NCBI GenBank assembly: GCA_965268675.1
Contig: OZ254179.1
Location: 1-64,000, forward strand
Reading direction: 5' to 3'
Origin: AAA044-D11 sp009705075
GTDB lineage: Bacteria > Actinomycetota > Actinomycetes > Nanopelagicales > Nanopelagicaceae
Length of the DNA: 64,000 nt
A program made the translations under genes and the position numbers. Position 1 is the first letter of the stretch. Each line of letters starts with the position of its first letter. Shown one piece after another: positions 1-9,366 of this stretch. The notes under the pieces are model-generated. The model did not search any database, was not told where the DNA came from, and saw only the letters and a list, made by a program, of their open reading frames with translations.

Positions 1-1404
1 ATGGCGCTGCTTGAGGTTGAAGATTTAACAGCACTTTGGGGCGCTGTAATTGCGGACGTCTCTGTGGAGTCCCCACAACATCGCGCTTTCCTATCCTTAA
101 CAAAACCTCTTGGGTTAATTCAAAACGAGAGTGGCTCAAATTTATTGCTTTCAGCACCAAATGCTTTTGCGAAAGATGTTTTAGAAACCAGACTTCGTAC
201 GATTTTAAATGATGCGCTATCTGTGAAGTTCGACCAAAAAATTAGTATTGCGGTAACAATTGATGAATCACTTCAAGGGGATGTTGAAGTTGATGTAATT
301 GATCCAATTGTTGAGCAACAACCAAAATCTGGAACTGGTCGCGATTCTAAATCTTCTGTCGTCGCCGAACCTACCCAATTAAATCCCCGTTATATTTTTG
401 AAACTTTCGTGATCGGCGCCTCAAATCGTTTTGCGCACGCCGCCGCAGTTGCAGTTGCAGAAGCTCCAGCAAAGGCCTACAACCCGCTTTTTATTTACGG
501 TGAGTCAGGGTTGGGAAAGACCCACTTATTGCATGCTATTGGGGCTTATGCAAAAGAGTTGTACGGAAGTGTGCGTGTTCGTTATGTTTCAAGCGAAGAG
601 TTCACAAATGATTTTATTAATTCGATCCGCGACGATAAAGCCTCTGTTTTTCAGCGCAGATATCGCGATTTAGATGTTCTGCTTGTAGATGATATTCAAT
701 TCTTGGAAAATAAAGAACGTACCCAAGAAGAGTTCTTCCATACATTCAACACTTTATATAACGCGAATAAACAAATTGTTATCTCTAGCGACCGTCCACC
801 AAAACAATTAACAACTTTGGAAGATCGGCTTCGCAGCCGTTTTGAGTGGGGTTTGATTACAGATATTCAACCTCCCGAGTTAGAAACTCGTATTGCGATT
901 CTTCGAAAGAAAGCGGCGCAAGATAAATTAAATGCTCCTGACGACGTTTTGGAATACATTGCGAGCAAAATTTCTTCCAACATTCGCGAGTTGGAGGGCG
1001 CCTTAATCCGGGTTACAGCTTTCGCTTCTTTAAACCGCCAAGCTGTGGATTTAGGATTGGCGGAAATTGTTTTAAAAGACTTAATCCCAGAAGCTGGTGG
1101 CCCAGAGATAACTGCGACAACAATCATGGCCCAGACCGCCACCTACTTCAGCCTTACTTTGGATGACCTTTGTGGCACATCTAGATCTAGGGTTTTGGTT
1201 AACGCTCGGCAGATTGCTATGTATTTGTGCCGTGAGCTAACCGAGCTCTCGCTTCCAAAAATTGGCCAAACTTTCGGGGGCCGAGATCACACAACCGTTA
1301 TGCACGCGGATCGAAAAATCCGCCAGTTGATGGCTGAGCGTCGCTCTATTTACAACCAAGTAACCGAGCTGACGAACCGAATTAAGCTTCAAGCTCGAAA
1401 CTAA
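1..1404 (+). CDS. dnaA: Chromosomal replication initiator DnaA
   Basis: Initiates chromosome replication by binding DnaA boxes and melting oriC. The 467-residue product has an N-terminal DnaB/DnaD-interaction domain, a variable linker around residues 100-130, an AAA+ core with Walker A GESGLGKT at 167-174 and Walker B LLVDDIQF, and a C-terminal DNA-binding domain with the signature GGRDHTTVMHADRK at about 426-439. The window begins on the A of its ATG, so its promoter is not visible. The linker is short compared with high-GC actinobacteria, which fits a compact genome. It is followed by the presumed origin and dnaN, the classical bacterial order. Identification is secure. Confidence 0.98.
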   Translation: MALLEVEDLTALWGAVIADVSVESPQHRAFLSLTKPLGLIQNESGSNLLLSAPNAFAKDVLETRLRTILNDALSVKFDQKISIAVTIDESLQGDVEVDVIDPIVEQQPKSGTGRDSKSSVVAEPTQLNPRYIFETFVIGASNRFAHAAAVAVAEAPAKAYNPLFIYGESGLGKTHLLHAIGAYAKELYGSVRVRYVSSEEFTNDFINSIRDDKASVFQRRYRDLDVLLVDDIQFLENKERTQEEFFHTFNTLYNANKQIVISSDRPPKQLTTLEDRLRSRFEWGLITDIQPPELETRIAILRKKAAQDKLNAPDDVLEYIASKISSNIRELEGALIRVTAFASLNRQAVDLGLAEIVLKDLIPEAGGPEITATTIMAQTATYFSLTLDDLCGTSRSRVLVNARQIAMYLCRELTELSLPKIGQTFGGRDHTTVMHADRKIRQLMAERRSIYNQVTELTNRIKLQARN

Positions 1405-1695
1405 TCACAAAGGTTGTGTAGAAAGTTGCCCCCACCTTGGGGATAACTTGGGGATAAGTGTGGAAAAGTAGGTTTGGGGGTGGGGGAATCGTGTCAGATG
1501 TTGTAGTTAGCCTGGGTTATCCACGGGCCGCCCACAGCCTTGGTTTTATAGTTTTATGCGGGGTGACCAGGGTTTTTGATGGATATCCACAGAAACTAGC
1601 TCTAGTTACTACGAATACTTATATTAAATAGAAAGGTTGGGGCTGGCGAACCTGTGGGGGTTTGCTTACCGCCTTTAAACGGGAAGGATAGAGAG
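1405..1695. other. oriC: Putative replication origin oriC (dnaA-dnaN intergenic region)
   Basis: The 291 bases between dnaA and dnaN hold several DnaA-box-like 9-mers within one mismatch of TTATCCACA: TTATCCACG at 1517-1525, ATATCCACA at 1583-1591, TTTTCCACA on the minus strand at 1459-1467, and TTATCCCCA twice on the minus strand inside a tandem 11-mer (1437-1458). An AT-rich stretch at about 1609-1632 could be the unwinding element or the dnaN promoter. Location and box clustering support an origin; GC skew could not be computed. No gene is seen here. A purine-rich ribosome site GGGAAGGA lies just before dnaN. Confidence 0.8.
1437..1458. repeat. Tandem 11-bp repeat inside oriC
   Basis: Two adjacent copies of TTGGGGATAA followed by C or G. 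Read on the minus strand each contains TTATCCCCA, one mismatch from the DnaA-box consensus. A further box, TGTGGAAAA, starts one base downstream at 1459, so three sites lie in phase within about 31 bases, one helical turn apart. This arrangement resembles a cooperative DnaA-binding array. The repeats are seen directly; DnaA binding is inferred. Confidence 0.55.
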
Positions 1696-2823
1696 ATGAA
1701 GTTTGTTGTCGAACGCGATCCATTGATCGATGCTGTTAATTGGGTTGCTCGCAGCCTCTCCTCAAGGCCGATTCAAACAGCCCTCTTAGGAATCATGATT
1801 GATGTAACCGACTCAATCACTTTAACTGGATCAGATTTAGAAACTTCAACAAAAGCTGTTATTTCCGCCGACATTGCAACCAAAGGAAAAGTTTTAGTTC
1901 CAGGAAGATTGCTCGCGGAAATAGCTAGATCCCTCCCCGCAAAACCAGTTACTTTTTTATTAGACGGAACAAGAGTTTTAGTAACCGCTGGAAGCGCAAA
2001 ATTCACTCTTCCAACCTTGCCGGTAAATGAATACCCAAATCTCCCTACGCTTCCAGAAGCAGCAGGAGAAATCCCAGGAGATGTTTTCGCAACAGCGGTT
2101 AATCAAGTTGCTGTAGCGGCCGGAAAAGACGACTCACTTCCAACCCTAACCGGGGTTCATATCGAGATGAATAAAACCACAATTACATTAGCTGCGACAG
2201 ATAGATATCGGCTAGCAGTGAAAGAAATTAACTGGAGCCCTAAAGATTTAAATCTAGAAGCTTCAACACTTCTTAGAGCAAGAACTTTGGTTGATGCAGC
2301 AAAATCATTAACTGGAAGTGGCCAAATTACCTTCGCGCTCTCACCAACCACATCTAATGAAAAATTAGTTGGGTTTCTCTCCGACGAAAAAACAATGACA
2401 TCAAGAACTTTAGATGGAAGCTTTCCCCCTTTCCGCCACCTACTCCCCACAGAATCCACCGCAGAAGCGACTATCGAAGTTGCGCCATTTTTAGATTCTG
2501 TTCGTCGTGTTGCTTTAGTAACAGATAAAACAGTCCCACTTCGTCTTGTCTTTGGAAACAACACCCTCCAACTAGAAGCCGGAACTGGCGAAGAGGCACA
2601 AGCCACAGAAGAGTTAATTATTAATTATTCTGGCGAGAATATAAATATTGCATTTAACCCAACATTTTTAACTGACGGCCTACAGGCAATCAACTCTCCT
2701 TTTGTGCACATCTCGTTTACTGGAGATAAAAAACCAGCAGTGCTAACCGGAAAAACTGAGCCCGGAGGCGCAATAAATAACTCTTATAAGTATTTATTAA
2801 TGCCGATGCGCTACACCTCCTAA
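1696..2823 (+). CDS. dnaN: DNA polymerase III beta sliding clamp
   Basis: Ring-shaped processivity factor that tethers DNA polymerase III to the template. I chose the ATG at 1696 because it is preceded by a good ribosome site (GGGAAGGA) and gives the typical N-terminus MKFVVERDPLIDAVNW. An upstream in-frame start at 1654 would add 14 residues unlike the family. The 375-residue product has the normal three-subdomain clamp length and ends in LLMPMRYTS, matching the conserved LMPMR C-terminus of clamps. It follows oriC and precedes recF by 11 bases, so the two are probably co-transcribed. Confidence 0.97.
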   Translation: MKFVVERDPLIDAVNWVARSLSSRPIQTALLGIMIDVTDSITLTGSDLETSTKAVISADIATKGKVLVPGRLLAEIARSLPAKPVTFLLDGTRVLVTAGSAKFTLPTLPVNEYPNLPTLPEAAGEIPGDVFATAVNQVAVAAGKDDSLPTLTGVHIEMNKTTITLAATDRYRLAVKEINWSPKDLNLEASTLLRARTLVDAAKSLTGSGQITFALSPTTSNEKLVGFLSDEKTMTSRTLDGSFPPFRHLLPTESTAEATIEVAPFLDSVRRVALVTDKTVPLRLVFGNNTLQLEAGTGEEAQATEELIINYSGENINIAFNPTFLTDGLQAINSPFVHISFTGDKKPAVLTGKTEPGGAINNSYKYLLMPMRYTS

Positions 2824-2834
2824 AAACATTAAAA

Positions 2835-3935
2835 GTGTTTATCTCAAACCTCTCGCTAACAACTTTTAGATCTTATAAACACCTAGATCTGGAACTAGCT
2901 CCCGGCATATCTATTTTTATTGGGCGTAATGGTGAAGGTAAAACGAACATAATCGAATCTATTTTGTATCTCTCCTTTCTCTCTTCCCACCGCGTTTCAA
3001 GCGACCAACCGCTAGTTCAACTAGGAAGCCCAGCCGCTTATGTTCGCGCAAAGACCCAATTACCAGATCGTGAGGTTTTGGTTGAGTTAGAAATAAATAG
3101 CGAACGCGCAAACCGGGCGCGAATAAACCAAAATCCAGTACGAAGCCAGAAAGAAATTTTTGGAATAGTTCAAGCAATTTACTTCTCGCCAGAGGATCTT
3201 GATTTGGTTAGAGGGGATCCGAGTGAGCGAAGAAAATTTATCGACCAGCTTTTAATTTTGAGATCCCCACGAATGGCGGGAGTCATTTCAGATTACGAAC
3301 GCGCAATACGTCAACGAAACTCATTGTTGAAATCCCGCGCAGGAACTGAATCACTGGCGGCCTGGGATCAACAAGTAGCTAATTTTGGCGGAGAGATTAT
3401 CGCTGCAAGGTTGCAAGCTCTTAGAGAATTCGAACCAATATTCCAAGAGATTTATCGCGATATATCTTCAGAGAAGCCAGCTGAAATAAAATATAAATCA
3501 AGCATCGAAGATCCAAGTTACGAAGCAGGCCAAAACACATCAAAAATTTTAGAACGTATGCAAGTTACAAGAGCGGCTGAAATAGAGCGGGGTTTAACCC
3601 TTTCAGGCCCACATCGCGACGATTTAATTTTAAACCTCGGAGATCATTTAGTTAAAGGTTATGCCAGCCATGGCGAATCTTGGTCTATTGCTTTAAGTCT
3701 AAAATTAGCCACCTATCAATTATTAGAAAACGATGGGCTAAAACCAATATTGATTTTGGATGACGTTTTCTCTGAGCTAGATGAAGAGCGAAGAATTCAA
3801 TTGATAAAACTAGCTAAATCTGCCGAGCAGACATTTATAACCGTTGCTGTCGAAAACGATCTACCAAAAGAGTTGACTGGTGTCAGGTTTCTTGTTAAAT
3901 CCGGACAAGTATCTAAAGTCCCAGGCGGTAATTAA
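2835..3935 (+). CDS. recF: DNA replication and repair protein RecF
   Basis: SMC-like ATPase that loads RecA at single-strand gaps through the RecFOR pathway. The 366-residue product has Walker A GRNGEGKT at residues 30-37, the signature LSGPHRDD and Walker B LILDDVFSELD near the C-terminus. Translation starts at a GTG (FISNLSLTTFRSYKHLDLEL follows the initiator Met), the normal RecF beginning. It lies 11 bases after dnaN and its stop codon is followed immediately by the ATG of the dciA-like gene, indicating a tight operon. The gnd gene often found between dnaN and recF in other actinobacteria is absent. Confidence 0.97.
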   Translation: MFISNLSLTTFRSYKHLDLELAPGISIFIGRNGEGKTNIIESILYLSFLSSHRVSSDQPLVQLGSPAAYVRAKTQLPDREVLVELEINSERANRARINQNPVRSQKEIFGIVQAIYFSPEDLDLVRGDPSERRKFIDQLLILRSPRMAGVISDYERAIRQRNSLLKSRAGTESLAAWDQQVANFGGEIIAARLQALREFEPIFQEIYRDISSEKPAEIKYKSSIEDPSYEAGQNTSKILERMQVTRAAEIERGLTLSGPHRDDLILNLGDHLVKGYASHGESWSIALSLKLATYQLLENDGLKPILILDDVFSELDEERRIQLIKLAKSAEQTFITVAVENDLPKELTGVRFLVKSGQVSKVPGGN

Positions 3936-4397
3936 ATGGCTCGAGACTTAGCTCGTGAGCTTTACCGAGCATTTAGAAACCAACCAAAGCGAAATAGAAG
4001 TATTGAAACAAATGGAACAAATGAAACGCGCGGCAACACCGGAGACCCCCAACAAATAGGTTCTGTTTTAGATGAGTTAGTACAATCGCGCGACTGGCGA
4101 CAAGGTTTGGCTGAAGGAAATATTTTTGCAGATTGGGAAAAAATTGTTGGCGCTGAAATCGCAGCTCGTTCAACACCAATTTCATTAGTTGATGGGCAAC
4201 TAACAATTCAAACTTCATCAACTGCTTGGGCAACACAATTAAATTTAATTTCTACAGAGTTACTGCAGACCATAAGTGGATCCGCGCCTGGCGCCTTAGT
4301 AGAGAAGTTGGTCTTCATAGGGCCACATGCTCCAAATTGGAAAAAAGGGTTACGAACAATCCGAGGAGCAAAAGGGCCGCGAGACACCTACGGCTAG
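3936..4397 (+). CDS. DciA-like DUF721 protein (replicative helicase loader/operator)
   Basis: 153-residue protein of the DUF721 (DciA) family. The recognisable core is WEKIVGAEIAARSTPISLVDGQLTIQ, then WATQLNLISTELLQ, and a C-terminal NWKKGLRTIRGAKGPRDTYG tail like those of actinobacterial DUF721 proteins. DciA is known to associate with DnaB and act in helicase loading in bacteria that lack DnaC or DnaI; that role is inferred here from family and position between recF and gyrB. Its ATG follows the recF stop without a gap, so translational coupling is likely. Residues 10-45 are polar and low in complexity. Confidence 0.85.
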   Translation: MARDLARELYRAFRNQPKRNRSIETNGTNETRGNTGDPQQIGSVLDELVQSRDWRQGLAEGNIFADWEKIVGAEIAARSTPISLVDGQLTIQTSSTAWATQLNLISTELLQTISGSAPGALVEKLVFIGPHAPNWKKGLRTIRGAKGPRDTYG

Positions 4398-4604
4398 GAA
4401 GAAATAAGCTGCATACAGTAGCCACCCACAACTTCCCTGAGATAACCCCTCTAATCCGCCGCACAAGCCCCTTTTGCGGTAGTTCGCTGTTGATTTAACG
4501 ACTAGGATTACGGCAGTGTTTTAAAGAAAAGAGCCGAGGTTTAATTCTCAGCCACTTTGAGAGATATCTCGTGAACGAATTGGCGCTTTTGATTGGAGGG
4601 GTAA

Positions 4605-6560
4605 ATGAGCAAAAACACTTATGACGCCTCGAACATCACCGTTCTTGAAGGTTTAGACGCGGTCCGCAAGCGCCCCGGAATGTATATCGGATCAACTGGA
4701 GAGCGCGGCCTTCACCACCTCGTTTACGAAGTCGTCGACAACTCAGTAGATGAAGCTCTGGCGGGTTATTGCACTGACATCGATATCACCTTAATGCCCG
4801 ACGGCTCACTTCGATGTGTAGATAACGGCCGCGGAATCCCAGTCGATATTCATCCAATCGAGAAGAAGCCAGCCCTCGAAGTTGTTTTAACTGTTCTGCA
4901 CGCGGGTGGAAAATTTGGTGACGGTGGCTATTCAGTCTCCGGAGGATTACATGGTGTTGGTATATCAGTTGTTAATGCACTCAGCACCGATTTAGCTGTA
5001 GAAGTTAAAAGAGATGGCTTTCATTGGTACCAAGAGTACAAACTCGGAGTTCCACAAGCACCAGTGCGCAAAGGTGAAGCAACACAAGACCACGGAACAA
5101 GCGTTACCTTTTGGCCATCTGTTGAAATTTTCGAAACCACAGATTTTTCTTTTGAAACTTTATCTACCCGATTTCGTGAAATGGCATTTTTAAATAAAGG
5201 TCTTATTTTAACTCTGACAGATCTACGCCCAGGACATGTTGATGAAAAAGGCGAACCACTCTATGTGCGCTATCACTACGATGGCGGAATTATTGATTTT
5301 GTTAAACATTTGAATTTAACTAAAGGTGAAACCCACAAATCAATAATCTCTTTTGTGGCTGATGAAACAAAACACAAAATGAGCTTGGAAGTTGCAATGC
5401 AATGGAATGCAGGGTTTAGTGAATCTGTCTACACCTTTGCAAACACTATTCACACCCACGAAGGCGGCGCGCACGAAGAAGGTTTCCGCACAGCCCTAAC
5501 TTCTGTTGTAAATAAGTTTGGCGAAGAGTGGGGATATATTCGCAAGAAAGAAGATCGCTTAACCGGAGAAGATATCCGCGAAGGATTAACTGCAATTGTT
5601 TCTATCAAACTTGCCGAACCGCAATTTGAAGGACAGACAAAAACAAAACTTGGTAACACTGAAGCAAAATCATTTACCCAAAAGAGCATGAACGACCATT
5701 TAACAAGTTGGTTCGAACAGAATCCCGGCGAAGGAAAAGATATTGTTCGAAAGAGCATTGATGCAGCAGCAGCTCGAGTCGCAGCGCGCAAAGCCCGCGA
5801 CTTATCTCGCAACCGCAAAGGTTTATTAGAAGGCCGCGGCATGCCTGGAAAATTAGCTGATTGCCAATGGACTGAACCAGAGAAGTGCGAGCTTTACATC
5901 GTTGAGGGTGACTCTGCAGGAGGTTCTACAAAAGGTGGTCGGGATTCCAGATATCAGGCAGTCTTACCGATCCGCGGAAAAATTCTAAATGTTGAAAAAG
6001 CGCGCATAGACCGCGTACTTCAAAACAATGAAGTGCAGGCGCTAATCACTGCACTCGGTACAGGTATTCATGACGATTTCGATGTTGCAAAACTTCGTTA
6101 TCACAAAATTATTTTGATGGCAGATGCCGACGTCGACGGGCAACACATTCGAACCCTTCTCTTAACTCTGTTATTTAGATTTATGCGCCCACTAATTGAA
6201 AGCGGTTTTGTTTATTTGGCACAACCCCCTCTTTACAAACTTAAATGGGGTGGTAAAGAGCCTGTGCAATATGCATTCTCTGATCGCGAACGAGATGGCT
6301 TTATTAAAATCGGTTTAGATGCTGGAAAGCGTCTGCCAAAAGAGGATGGAATTCAGCGCTTCAAAGGTTTGGGAGAAATGCCAGCAAAAGAACTTTGGGA
6401 CACAACAATGGACCCAGCCCATCGCGTTCTAATTCAAGTAACCCTGGAAGATGCAGCAGCGGCAGATGATTTGTTCTCTGTTCTTATGGGTGAAGATGTT
6501 GAACAACGTCGAAACTTTATTCAGCGAAATGCCAAAGATGTTAGATTCTTGGATATCTAG
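4605..6560 (+). CDS. gyrB: DNA gyrase subunit B
   Basis: ATPase subunit of the type IIA topoisomerase that introduces negative supercoils. The 651-residue product shows the GHKL ATPase fold (EVVDNSVDEALAGYC, DNGRGIPVDIHP, GGLHGVGISVVNAL), the transducer, and the TOPRIM domain (EGDSAGGSTKGGRD and DADVDGQHI). It ends in FIQRNAKDVRFLDI, the family C-terminus. Start choice is supported by a strong ribosome site GGAGGGG seven bases upstream. The 207-base gap before it contains no gene and presumably holds its promoter; a 10-base palindrome GAGATATCTC lies at 4561-4570. gyrA follows after 10 bases, so the two form an operon. Confidence 0.98.
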   Translation: MSKNTYDASNITVLEGLDAVRKRPGMYIGSTGERGLHHLVYEVVDNSVDEALAGYCTDIDITLMPDGSLRCVDNGRGIPVDIHPIEKKPALEVVLTVLHAGGKFGDGGYSVSGGLHGVGISVVNALSTDLAVEVKRDGFHWYQEYKLGVPQAPVRKGEATQDHGTSVTFWPSVEIFETTDFSFETLSTRFREMAFLNKGLILTLTDLRPGHVDEKGEPLYVRYHYDGGIIDFVKHLNLTKGETHKSIISFVADETKHKMSLEVAMQWNAGFSESVYTFANTIHTHEGGAHEEGFRTALTSVVNKFGEEWGYIRKKEDRLTGEDIREGLTAIVSIKLAEPQFEGQTKTKLGNTEAKSFTQKSMNDHLTSWFEQNPGEGKDIVRKSIDAAAARVAARKARDLSRNRKGLLEGRGMPGKLADCQWTEPEKCELYIVEGDSAGGSTKGGRDSRYQAVLPIRGKILNVEKARIDRVLQNNEVQALITALGTGIHDDFDVAKLRYHKIILMADADVDGQHIRTLLLTLLFRFMRPLIESGFVYLAQPPLYKLKWGGKEPVQYAFSDRERDGFIKIGLDAGKRLPKEDGIQRFKGLGEMPAKELWDTTMDPAHRVLIQVTLEDAAAADDLFSVLMGEDVEQRRNFIQRNAKDVRFLDI

Positions 6561-6570
6561 GTGATTACAA

Positions 6571-9045
6571 ATGGCTGAAAATATGAATCCAGATAAGACT
6601 GCTGCGCACGACCGAATCGAAACCGTTGATCTCCAAGTTGAGATGGCGCGCTCTTATTTAGATTATGCAATGTCAGTAATTGTCGGACGCGCACTTCCCG
6701 ATATTCGCGACGGTTTAAAACCAGTGCACCGCAGAGTTTTATATGCGATGTATGACGCGGGATACCGACCAGATAAGGGCTATTACAAATCTTCTCGCAT
6801 CGTCGGCGATGTTATGGGTAACTACCATCCCCACGGCGACACTGCTATTTATGACGCTGTTGTTCGCCTCGCACAATTTTGGTCCCTTCGTTATCCACTA
6901 ATTGATGGAAACGGAAACTTCGGTTCGCCAGGAAATGATCCTGCTGCAGCAATGCGTTATACCGAAGCTCGACTAGCACCACTCGCAATGGAGATGATGC
7001 GAGACATCGACGAAGACACTGTTAATTTCATTCCAAACTACGACGGTAGATCCCAAGAGCCAACCGTTCTCCCAAGTCGCTTTCCAAATTTATTGGTTAA
7101 CGGCAGCGCAGGCATCGCCGTTGGTATGGCTACAAATATTCCACCCCACAACTTAAATGAAGTTGTAGAAGGTGTTGTCTGGTCCCTTGAAAACCCAGAT
7201 GCAGATCCCAAAGAGTTACTAGAAAAATTGTTAACAATTGTTAAAGGCCCCGACTTTCCAACCAAGGCGTTGATTGTTGGGCGCCAAGGGATTGAAGATG
7301 CGTATCGCACCGGTCGCGGCTCAATCATCATGCGTGCCATTGTTGAAGTTGAAGAGATAAATAAGCGCACCTGTCTTGTTGTTACAGAGCTGCCATATCA
7401 AGTTAACCCAGATAATTTAGCGCTGAAGATCGCCGAACTTGTTAAAGATGGCCGGATAAAAGGCATCGCAGATGTGCGCGATGAAGGCAATGAACGTCTT
7501 GGACAGCGCCTTGTTGTTGTTCTGCGCAACGACGCAATTCCAAAAGTTGTTTTAAACAATCTTTACAAACATACACAATTACAAGATTCATTTGGTGCAA
7601 ACATGCTTGCCCTTGTAGATGGTGTTCCTAGGACGCTTCGTATCGATGAATTTATACGTTATTACATCGAGCACCAAGTAGAAGTAATTGTTCGCCGGAC
7701 AAAATACCGACTTCAAGAGCGCGAAAAACGCGCCCATATTTTGCAAGGCTACCTAAAAGCGCTAGATGCACTTGATGCAGTAATCGCTTTAATTCGCGCT
7801 TCACGCACACCAGAAGAAGCGCGTACAGGATTAATGAAACTTCTTGATGTTGACGAGATTCAAGCTAATGCAATTTTGGATATGCAACTTCGAAGAATCG
7901 CTGCTCTTGAACGACAGAAAATTAACGACGAGTACGAAGGTCTTATGGCGGAGATCGTCGAACTAAATAGCATTCTTGCCTCAGAAGCTAAACAACGCGA
8001 AATTATCAAGGTTGAACTACAAGAACTAACCGCTAAATACGGGAACGAGCGTCGAACTCAAATCATCGCTGGCGATTCAGGAATGTCGGTTGAAGATTTA
8101 ATCCCAGATCAAAGCGTGGTTGTAACAATTACAAAAACCGGTTATTCCAAGCGGACAAAAGCTGATTTATATCGCTCTCAACGCCGCGGCGGTAAAGGCG
8201 TAAAAGGCGCGGCACTTAAGCAAGATGATTTGGTAGAACATTTCTTTGTGGCATCAACTCATGATTGGCTGCTCTTCTTTACAAACAAGGGGCGAATTTA
8301 TCGTGCGAAAGTGCATGAGCTGCCGGATGCAGGACGCGATGCTCGCGGCCAACACGTAGCAAACCTTTTAGCATTTAAACCAGATGAAATAATTGCTCAA
8401 GTAATTGCAATTTCAGATTACAAGTCCCACCCTTATCTTGCGATTGCAACTCGTGGTGGAATTGTTAAAAAATCTCCACTGGTTGAATATGACTCACCAA
8501 GAGCTGGCGGCCTAATCGCAATAAATCTAAAAGAGGGCGATGAGTTAGTTTCTGCGGCATTGGTAAGTGAGAAAGATGAGATCCTACTAGTTTCAAAGAG
8601 CGGTATGTCACTTCGTTTTAGCGCAGAAGAAGAATCAATTCGCTCCATGGGACGCTCTACCAGCGGAGTAATAGGAATGAAATTCCGCAGCAAAGATCAA
8701 CTTCTAACCATGGCAGCGATTACAGATATTTCTTCACCAAAATTTGTTTTAACTGCAACTGATGGCGGATATGCGAAACGAACTCCATTGGATGAATATC
8801 GCCCACAAGGCCGCGGCGGACTTGGTGTTAAGGCAGCAAAAATCGATGAGGACTCTCGTGGCATTTTGGTTGGCGCAATGATTGTTGAAGCGAGCGATGA
8901 AATTCTGGCAATTACATCAGGGGGAGTTGTCATTCGAACAGCTTGCTCGGAGATCCGCGAAACTAGCCGCGATACCTTAGGTGTTCGATTGGTGAATCTC
9001 GACGAAGGAGTTTCAGTAGTTTCGATTACTCAGGTTAAAGAGTAA
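6571..9045 (+). CDS. gyrA: DNA gyrase subunit A
   Basis: Breakage-reunion subunit of gyrase. The catalytic tyrosine is Tyr130 in AAAMRYTEARLAP. The quinolone-determining loop reads HPHGDTAIYD, with Thr91 and Asp95 at the places of E. coli Ser83 and Asp87. The C-terminal beta-pinwheel domain contains a GyrA-box motif (QRRGGKG), which is needed for wrapping DNA. The 824-residue length is normal. It is the last gene of the replication core operon; no clear hairpin terminator is visible before the following tRNA genes. Confidence 0.98.
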   Translation: MAENMNPDKTAAHDRIETVDLQVEMARSYLDYAMSVIVGRALPDIRDGLKPVHRRVLYAMYDAGYRPDKGYYKSSRIVGDVMGNYHPHGDTAIYDAVVRLAQFWSLRYPLIDGNGNFGSPGNDPAAAMRYTEARLAPLAMEMMRDIDEDTVNFIPNYDGRSQEPTVLPSRFPNLLVNGSAGIAVGMATNIPPHNLNEVVEGVVWSLENPDADPKELLEKLLTIVKGPDFPTKALIVGRQGIEDAYRTGRGSIIMRAIVEVEEINKRTCLVVTELPYQVNPDNLALKIAELVKDGRIKGIADVRDEGNERLGQRLVVVLRNDAIPKVVLNNLYKHTQLQDSFGANMLALVDGVPRTLRIDEFIRYYIEHQVEVIVRRTKYRLQEREKRAHILQGYLKALDALDAVIALIRASRTPEEARTGLMKLLDVDEIQANAILDMQLRRIAALERQKINDEYEGLMAEIVELNSILASEAKQREIIKVELQELTAKYGNERRTQIIAGDSGMSVEDLIPDQSVVVTITKTGYSKRTKADLYRSQRRGGKGVKGAALKQDDLVEHFFVASTHDWLLFFTNKGRIYRAKVHELPDAGRDARGQHVANLLAFKPDEIIAQVIAISDYKSHPYLAIATRGGIVKKSPLVEYDSPRAGGLIAINLKEGDELVSAALVSEKDEILLVSKSGMSLRFSAEEESIRSMGRSTSGVIGMKFRSKDQLLTMAAITDISSPKFVLTATDGGYAKRTPLDEYRPQGRGGLGVKAAKIDEDSRGILVGAMIVEASDEILAITSGGVVIRTACSEIRETSRDTLGVRLVNLDEGVSVVSITQVKE

Positions 9046-9122
9046 GAATTCCGCGCTGATTTTCCCGCTTTTGGCGCAGGCTTTAAAGTCGGGTAGCCTT
9101 CAGCAGTTAAATTCTCGCGTTT

Positions 9123-9200
9123 GGGCCTTTAGCTCAGCTTGGTTAGAGCGCTTCCCTGATAAGGAAGAGGTCAGTGGTTCAAGTCCACTAAGGCCCACCA
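9123..9200 (+). tRNA. tRNA-Ile (anticodon GAT)
   Basis: Full cloverleaf: acceptor stem GGGCCTT paired with AAGGCCC, D arm GCTC/GAGC, anticodon stem CTTCC/GGAAG around loop CTGATAA, and T arm AGTGG/CCACT around TTCAAGT. The anticodon GAT reads Ile. The 3' CCA is encoded at 9198-9200. Placement of Ile and Ala tRNA genes directly after gyrA is common in actinobacteria. Confidence 0.97.
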
Positions 9201-9280
9201 ATCGCGTCAATTAAACGCAGAACCAGATTTAATAAGTGAGCAATCTTTAGATAAGGTTGCGCCACTTGCCCGCTAAACAC

Positions 9281-9353
9281 GGGGACCTAGCTCAATTGGT
9301 AGAGCACCGCCTTTGCAAGGCGGGGGTTAGGGGTTCGATTCCCCTGGTCTCCA
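9281..9353 (+). tRNA. tRNA-Ala (anticodon TGC)
   Basis: Cloverleaf with acceptor GGGGACC/GGTCTCC (one G-T pair), D arm GCTC/GAGC, anticodon loop TTTGCAA and T arm AGGGG/CCCCT with loop TTCGATT. Anticodon TGC reads Ala. The CCA tail is not encoded (the gene is followed by CAA), unlike the other three tRNA genes in the window, so maturation needs CCA-adding enzyme. It lies 13 bases from the end of the convergent SDR gene. Confidence 0.96.
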
Positions 9354-9366
9354 CAAAAGTTTTTAC

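Noticed and set aside
1654..1695. N-terminal extension of dnaN from an upstream ATG
   Set aside because: The extension is unlike sliding clamps, and the downstream ATG at 1696 has the better ribosome site.
4226..4498. Plus-strand open frame of 90 codons between dciA and gyrB
   Set aside because: Two thirds overlap the dciA-like gene in another frame, and the tail in the gap has no conserved features or ribosome site.
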